Below are positions 57,410-64,000 of a DNA stretch of 64,000 nt, in pieces. How positions within the stretch are numbered: position 1 is the stretch's first letter; every line of letters starts with the position of its first letter. A model generated the notes under the pieces. That model saw nothing but the letters and a program-made list of their open reading frames with translations. It did no database searches and was not told the DNA's origin. The DNA is from Nansenia antarctica. Taxonomy: Eukaryota; Chordata; Actinopteri; Argentiniformes; Microstomatidae. Made by a program: the position numbers and the translations under genes. The stretch is from contig OZ022349.1 of the NCBI GenBank assembly GCA_963989245.1, forward strand, positions 27,985,533 to 28,049,532, in the 5' to 3' direction.

Positions 57410-60400
57410 ATGGCCTGTATGTTGTATGTTGGAGATCTCCACCAGGATACCACTGAGACAATGTTGGATGAGAAATTCAGCTCTGCAGGTGCAACTACCA
57501 TCCGAGTGTGCAGGGACAAGATCACCCAACGATCCTTGGGGTATGCCTATGTCAACTTTCAACAGCACGCTGATGCAGAGCTTGCTCTGGAAACGATGAA
57601 CTTTGATGACCTCCAAGGAAGACCTATGCGCATCATGTGGTTTCAGCTTGACCCTTCACTGAGGAAGAGTGGGGTAGGCAATGTTTTCCTCAAGAACTTG
57701 GAGGAATCTATTGACAGCCAGGCCCTCTACGACACGTTTTCTACATTTGGAAAGGTCCTTTCCTGTAAGGTGGTTTGTGATGAGAATGGCCAATCTAAAG
57801 GCCATGCCTATGTGCAATATGAGTGCCAGGAGGCTGCTGAGAGAGCCATTAAGAGGCTGAATGGCATGCTGTTCAATGACAAACCAGTGTTTATTGGACA
57901 CTTCAAATCTAACAAAGAACGAGAGGCTGAACATGGAGCCAGGGCCAGAGAGTTCACCAATGTGTACATAAAAAACCATGGCAAGGATATGGATGACCAA
58001 AAACTGAAGGAAAAGTTTGAAATATATGGACCAACCCAGAGAGTCCGGGTCATAACTGATGTCAAGGGTCAGTCCAGGGGTTTCGGTTTTGTTTGCTTCG
58101 AAAGGCATGAGGACGCCCAGAAGGCTGTCGACGACATGAATGGTCAGAACATCGACGGGAGAAAGGTCTACGTGGGCCGTGCCCAGAAGAGAAGAGAGCG
58201 CCAGACCGCGCTGAAGCACCGGTTTGAACACATGAAGCATGAGCGTATGACCAGATACCAGGTTTGTGGCCTCCAGTTCTCTGATACTAACACAGAAGTT
58301 GATACTATTTACACATAGTTATTGTTGATGTATTTGAGGTATGAAAAACATCTCACTAAACAGGTTTTTTCGCTTACCAGGGTGTCAATCTGTACGTGAA
58401 GAACCTGGATGATGGCTGGGACGATGAGCGTCTGCACCGAGCGTTCTCCTCCTTCGGAACGATCACCAGTGCGAAGGTGATGATGGAAGGTCAACGCAGC
58501 AAGGGCTTCGGCTTTGTGCGCTTCTCCTCCCCCGAGGACGCCACCAAGGCCATGACTGAGATGAACGGCCGCGTCGTGGCCAACAAGCCGTTGTATGTGG
58601 CCCTGGCCCGGAGCAGGAAGGACCGCCAAGCACACCAACAGGCGTTTATCACAGAAGAGTACAGTGTCTGCGGCATGCCCGACCTAGTCATCGACCCCTA
58701 CCAGCCTGCTCCACCGTCTGGATACGTCATGGCTCCCGTTCCACAGCCCCAGACCTGTGGTGGTACTACCTACTACCTCACCAACCAGCTGGATCAACTG
58801 AGACCTCCTCCTGGCTGGGCCACCCAGAGTGTGCAACCTCAGTACTTCCAGAACATGCCCTCCTACATCATGCCTCACTACCCACAGCAGCACATGGCTC
58901 CTCCCCAGCTCCAGGTCCCCATGCAGCAGCAGCAGCAGCCTGCTTCGCTGACTGCCTCCATGCTGGCCGCCACTCCTCCTGAGGAGCGGAAACAGCTGCT
59001 GGGTGAGTCTACTTTACGATCTTTAGATCCCCCATTAGCTATACTGTATAATAACTGTTACTGATTTGTTTGATTCTCCATCCCTCCAGGTGAGCATCTC
59101 TTCCAACTTATCAAGGAAACTCACCCCAGTCTAGCTGCCAAGGTCACAGGGATGCTGCTGGAGATGGACAACGAAGAACTTCTCTACATGCTGGAGGCTC
59201 CAGAGTTCCTGAGCTCCAAGGTGGATGCAGCGGTCGCTGCGCTGCAGGCACACTGGTCCCAGGTCCCCATGCAGCAGCAGCAGCAGCCTGCTTCGCTGAC
59301 TGCCTCCATGCTGGCCGCCACTCCTCCTGAGGAGCGGAAACAGCTGCTGGGTGAGTCTACTTTACGATCTTTAGATCCCCCATTAGCTATACTGTATAAT
59401 AACTGTTACTGATTTGTTTGATTCTCCATCCCTCCAGGTGAGCATCTCTTCCAACTTATCAAGGAAACTCACCCCAGTCTAGCTGCCAAGGTCACAGGGA
59501 TGCTGCTGGAGATGGACAACGAAGAACTTCTCTACATGCTGGAGGCTCCAGAGTTCCTGAGCTCCAAGGTGGATGCAGCGGTCGCTGCGCTGCAGGCACA
59601 CTGGTCCCAGGTCCCCATGCAGCAGCAGCAGCAGCCTGCTTCGCTGACTGCCTCCATGCTGGCCGCCACTCCTCCTGAGGAGCAGAAACAGCTGCTGGGT
59701 GAGTCTACTTTACGATCTTTAGATCCCCCATTAGCTATACTGTATAATAACTGTTACTGATTTGTTTGATTCTCCATCCCTCCAGGTGAGCATCTCTTCC
59801 AACTTATCAAGGAAACTCACCCCAGTCTAGCTGCCAAGGTCACAGGGATGCTGCTGGAGATGGACAACGAAGAACTTCTCTACATGCTGGAGGCTCCAGA
59901 GTTCCTGAGCTCCAAGGTGGATGCAGCGGTCGCTGCGCTGCAGGCACACTGGTCCCAGGTCCCCATGCAGCAGCAGCAGCAGCCTGCTTCGCTGACTGCC
60001 TCCATGCTGGCCGCCACTCCTCCTGAGGAGCGGAAACAGCTGCTGGGTGAGTCTACTTTACGATCTTTAGATCCCCCATTAGCTATACTGTATAATAACT
60101 GTTACTGATTTGTTTGATTCTCCATCCCTCCAGGTGAGCATCTCTTCCAACTTATCAAGGAAACTCACCCCAGTCTAGCTGCCAAGGTCACAGGGATGCT
60201 GCTGGAGATGGACAACGAAGAACTTCTCTACATGCTGGAGGCTCCAGAGTTCCTGAGCTCCAAGGTGGATGCAGCGGTCGCTGCGCTGCAGGCACACTGG
60301 TCCCAGGTCCCCATGCAGCAGCAGCAGCCTGCTTCGCTGACTGCCTCCATGCTGGCCGCCACTCCTCCTGAGGAGCGGAAACAGCTGCTGGGTGAGTCTA

Positions 60401-63400
60401 CTTTACGATCTTTAGATCCCCCATTAGCTATACTGTATAATAACTGTTACTGATTTGTTTGATTCTCCATCCCTCCAGGTGAGCATCTCTTCCAACTTAT
60501 CAAGGAAACTCACCCCAGTCTAGCTGCCAAGGTCACATGGATGCTGCTGGAGATGGACAACGAAGAACTTCTCTTCATGCTGGAGGCTCCAGAGTTCCTG
60601 AGCTCCAAGGTGGATGCAGTGGTCGCTGCGCTGCAGGCACACTGGTCCCAGGTCCCCATGCAGCAGCAGCAGCAGCCTGCTTCGCTGACTGCCTCCATGC
60701 TGGCCGCCACTCCTCCTGAGGAGCGGAAACAGCTGCTGGGTGAGTCTACTTTACGATCTTTAGATCCCCCATTAGCTATACTGTATAATAACTGTTACTG
60801 ATTTGTTTGATTCTCCATCCCTCCAGGTGAGCATCTCTTCCAACTTATCAAGGAAACTCACCCCAGTCTAGCTGCCAAGGTCACAGGGATGCTGCTGGAG
60901 ATGGACAACGAAGAACTTCTCTACATGCTGGAGGCTCCAGAGTTCCTGAGCTCCAAGGTGGATGCAGCGGTCGCTGCGCTGCAGGCACACTGGTCCCAGG
61001 TCCCCATGCAGCAGCAGCAGCAGCCTGCTTCGCTGACTGCCTCCATGCTGGCCGCCACTCCTCCTGAGGAGCGGAAACAGCTGCTGGGTGAGTCTACTTT
61101 ACGATCTTTAGATCCCCCATTAGCTATACTGTATAATAACTGTTACTGATTTGTTTGATTCTCCATCCCTCCAGGTGAGCATCTCTTCCAACTTATCAAG
61201 GAAACTCACCCCAGTCTAGCTGCCAAGGTCACAGGGATGCTGCTGGAGATGGACAACGAAGAACTTCTCTACATGCTGGAGGCTCCAGAGTTCCTGAGCT
61301 CCAAGGTGGATGCAGCGGTCGCTGCGCTGCAGGCACACTGGTCCCAGGTCCCCATGCAGCAGCAGCAGCAGCCTGCTTCGCTGACTGCCTCCATGCTGGC
61401 CGCCACTCCTCCTGAGGAGCAGAAACAGCTGCTGGGTGAGTCTACTTTACGATCTTTAGATCCCCCATTAGCTATACTGTATAATAACTGTTACTGATTT
61501 GTTTGATTCTCCATCCCTCCAGGTGAGCATCTCTTCCAACTTATCAAGGAAACTCACCCCAGTCTAGCTGCCAAGGTCACAGGGATGCTGCTGGAGATGG
61601 ACAACGAAGAACTTCTCTACATGCTGGAGGCTCCAGAGTTCCTGAGCTCCAAGGTGGATGCAGCGGTCGCTGCGCTGCAGGCACACTGGTCCCAGGTCCC
61701 CATGCAGCAGCAGCAGCCTGCTTCGCTGACTGCCTCCATGCTGGCCGCCACTCCTCCTGAGGAGCGGAAACAGCTGCTGGGTGAGTCTACTTTACGATCT
61801 TTAGATCCCCCATTAGCTATACTGTATAATAACTGTTACTGATTTGTTTGATTCTCCATCCCTCCAGGTGAGCATCTCTTCCAACTTATCAAGGAAACTC
61901 ACCCCAGTCTAGCTGCCAAGGTCACAGGGATGCTGCTGGAGATGGACAACGAAGAACTTCTCTACATGCTGGAGGCTCCAGAGTTCCTGAGCTCCAAGGT
62001 GGATGCAGTGGTCGCTGCGCTGCAGGCACACTGGTCCCAGGTCCCCATGCAGCAGCAGCAGCAGCCTGCTTCGCTGACTGCCTCCATGCTGGCCGCCACT
62101 CCTCCTGAGGAGCGGAAACAGCTGCTGGGTGAGTCTACTTTACGATCTTTAGATCCCCCATTAGCTATACTGTATAATAACTGTTACTGATTTGTTTGAT
62201 TCTCCATCCCTCCAGGTGAGCATCTCTTCCAACTTATCAAGGAAACTCACCCCAGTCTAGCTGCCAAGGTCACAGGGATGCTGCTGGAGATGGACAACGA
62301 AGAACTTCTCTACATGCTGGAGGCTCCAGAGTTCCTGAGCTCCAAGGTGGATGCAGCGGTCGCTGCGCTGCAGGCACACTGGTCCCAGGTCCCCATGCAG
62401 CAGCAGCAGCCTGCTTCGCTGACTGCCTCCATGCTGGCCGCCACTCCTCCTGAGGAGCGGAAACAGCTGCTGGGTGAGTCTACTTTACGATCTTTAGATC
62501 CCCCATTAGCTATACTGTATAATAACTGTTACTGATTTGTTTGATTCTCCATCCCTCCAGGTGAGCATCTCTTCCAACTTATCAAGGAAACTCACCCCAG
62601 TCTAGCTGCCAAGGTCACATGGATGCTGCTGGAGATGGACAACGAAGAACTTCTCTTCATGCTGGAGGCTCCAGAGTTCCTGAGCTCCAAGGTGGATGCA
62701 GTGGTCGCTGCGCTGCAGGCACACTGGTCCCAGGTCCCCATGCAGCAGCAGCAGCAGCCTGCTTCGCTGACTGCCTCCATGCTGGCCGCCACTCCTCCTG
62801 AGGAGCGGAAACAGCTGCTGGGTGAGTCTACTTTACGATCTTTAGATCCCCCATTAGCTATACTGTATAATAACTGTTACTGATTTGTTTGATTCTCCAT
62901 CCCTCCAGGTGAGCATCTCTTCCAACTTATCAAGGAAACTCACCCCAGTCTAGCTGCCAAGGTCACAGGGATGCTGCTGGAGATGGACAACGAAGAACTT
63001 CTCTACATGCTGGAGGCTCCAGAGTTCCTGAGCTCCAAGGTGGATGCAGCGGTCGCTGCGCTGCAGGCACACTGGTCCCAGGTCCCCATGCAGCAGCAGC
63101 AGCAGCCTGCTTCGCTGACTGCCTCCATGCTGGCCGCCACTCCTCCTGAGGAGCGGAAACAGCTGCTGGGTGAGTCTACTTTACGATCTTTAGATCCCCC
63201 ATTAGCTATACTGTATAATAACTGTTACTGATTTGTTTGATTCTCCATCCCTCCAGGTGAGCATCTCTTCCAACTTATCAAGGAAACTCACCCCAGTCTA
63301 GCTGCCAAGGTCACAGGGATGCTGCTGGAGATGGACAACGAAGAACTTCTCTACATGCTGGAGGCTCCAGAGTTCCTGAGCTCCAAGGTGGATGATGCGG

Positions 63401-63465
63401 TCGCTGCGCTGCAGGCACACTGGGCTAAGGAGGCTGCACAGAAGTCTGACCCCCGACCAGCTTGA
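57410..63465 (+). CDS. PABPC1-like copy 10, thirteen MLLE domains, 1,601 aa
   Basis: Exons are 57410-58261 (RRM1-3), 58381-59002 (RRM4, linker), twelve internal MLLE exons and terminal 63257-63465. All frames and GT-AG sites are intact. RRM RNP motifs are intact; M215I in RRM3 is private and mild. The C-terminal two-thirds is thirteen MLLE domains in a row, each about 87 residues with its Gln-containing linker. Normal PABPs are about 636 aa with one MLLE, so this is 2.5 times the family length. In the family MLLE binds PAM2 motifs (for example in Paip1/2, eRF3, Pan3, Tob); a 13-fold array would be a highly multivalent scaffold on poly(A), which is inference. Two units have KVTWMLLE for KVTGMLLE. 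Confidence 0.85.
59090..63256 (+). repeat. MLLE exon-intron array of copy 10 (12 internal units, higher-order repeat)
   Basis: Internal exons are 59090-59350, 59438-59698, 59786-60046, 60134-60391, 60479-60739, 60827-61087, 61175-61435, 61523-61780, 61868-62128, 62216-62473, 62561-62821 and 62909-63169. Units 5 and 11 share KVTWMLLE, LLFMLEAPE and DAVVAAL at an offset of 2,082 bp. Units 2 and 7 share PPEEQKQ at 1,737 bp. Unit 9 has DAVVAAL only. The pattern shows that blocks of five to six units were duplicated together. Confidence 0.9.
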
Positions 63466-64000
63466 GTTCAATGAGACTAAGACAAGGGATGGAAATCCAG
63501 ACATTTAAAACCTACTCCTACAACATTTAAACATCTTTTAACATAGAACAGCTTTTGCTATATTTTTTGATATTACAGTATTAATAAATTATTTCATTAC
63601 CAAATGAACAAAATTTACTCTGCTATGTCTGAGTGTCCTTTACTGTGTCAGTGATCAGAATATCAACAGTGTGGTCCTGTAGAGAGAGACTTGATAGCTC
63701 TGCATTTTAGATTGTACATTTTGGAAAGTCATTTGGAAAGTCATTAAATACCGCTGACTGTGATCAATTCTCAAACTATCTTCAGAGGCCAATACATCTC
63801 TGTGCTTCTAGATCTGGGCCAAACAATAACATTTGAGATCAGCAAGATTTGTTTACCTCTATTTGATTAATCTCATTTTGGAAAACTAAGTAAGAGCTTT
63901 TATTCAAGTGCAGTGGGCTCATTTATTATACAGTATACAATCGTTCAATCATTTGTTATATACTATTAAAAAAAAATCCATTCTGTTTGCAAGATAGGAC
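63466..64000 (+). other. PABP spacer after copy 10, cut by the window end
   Basis: Standard spacer start with AATAAA at 63583-63588. Private changes are AAATTTACTCTG near 63,612 and GTTATATAC near 63,957. The LINE insert site (GCAAGATAGGAC) at the very end is empty. Another copy may follow outside the window. Confidence 0.7.

Overview
The window looks like teleost fish genomic DNA. It holds spliced, multi-exon coding sequence with GT-AG introns and AATAAA signals, and the transposon mix is typical of fish: a DIRS-type tyrosine-recombinase retrotransposon, a small gypsy-like LTR remnant, an L2-like LINE, and a LINE with a C-terminal restriction-like endonuclease. The species was not identified.

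The core of the window, about 5.7 to 64 kb, is a tandem array of ten cytoplasmic poly(A)-binding protein (PABPC1-like) genes, all on the + strand. Copy 1 is a 3' fragment; copies 2 to 10 each have a 5' end. The gene plan is simple. A first exon of 284 codons encodes RRM1-3. A 119-bp intron follows, then an exon of about 207 codons for RRM4, the linker and helix 1 of the MLLE (PABC) domain. An 87-bp intron leads to a terminal exon with the rest of the MLLE domain. AATAAA lies 118 bases after the array's usual stop position in every copy. Spacers are about 1,483-1,488 bp, or 1,977-1,978 bp where a truncated LINE is present.

The striking feature is that a 348-bp unit (an MLLE exon of about 261 nt plus its 87-bp intron) has been amplified inside most copies. 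The exon is symmetric (phase 1 at both ends) and its length is always a multiple of three, so any number of copies stays in frame. Counting the terminal exon, copies 1-10 carry 5, 1, 6, 3, 8, 3, 6, 7, 6 and 13 MLLE exons, 58 in total. The predicted proteins run from 560 aa (copy 2) to 1,601 aa (copy 10), and the array would encode poly-MLLE PABPs. The repeated exon is a chimera: the 5' part of the terminal exon fused to the 3' tail of the RRM4/linker exon, including a short CAG run of 3-6 Gln. Whole-gene duplications of 9,866 bp and 5,111 bp have breakpoints inside the MLLE arrays, so these exons appear to be the recombination substrate. Copy 3 has a nonsense codon in RRM1. Copies 4, 6 and 7 share a stop three codons early. 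Copy 2 has lost the RNP2 aromatic of RRM1.

Region by region: 1-5.1 kb, decayed DIRS element (- strand); 5.17-5.71 kb, 3' end of a gypsy-like LTR element (- strand) joined directly to a PABP splice acceptor; 5.7-46.4 kb, PABP copies 1-9; 47.0-56.6 kb, a near full-length L2-like LINE (- strand) in the copy 9/10 spacer, itself hosting a head-to-tail truncated plus full REL-LINE (+ strand, 51.0-55.8 kb); 57.4-63.5 kb, PABP copy 10 with 13 MLLE exons; then the start of the next spacer.

All identities were judged by eye from coordinates and shared variants. No alignment, expression or database search was run, and an assembly artefact in this near-identical array cannot be excluded.
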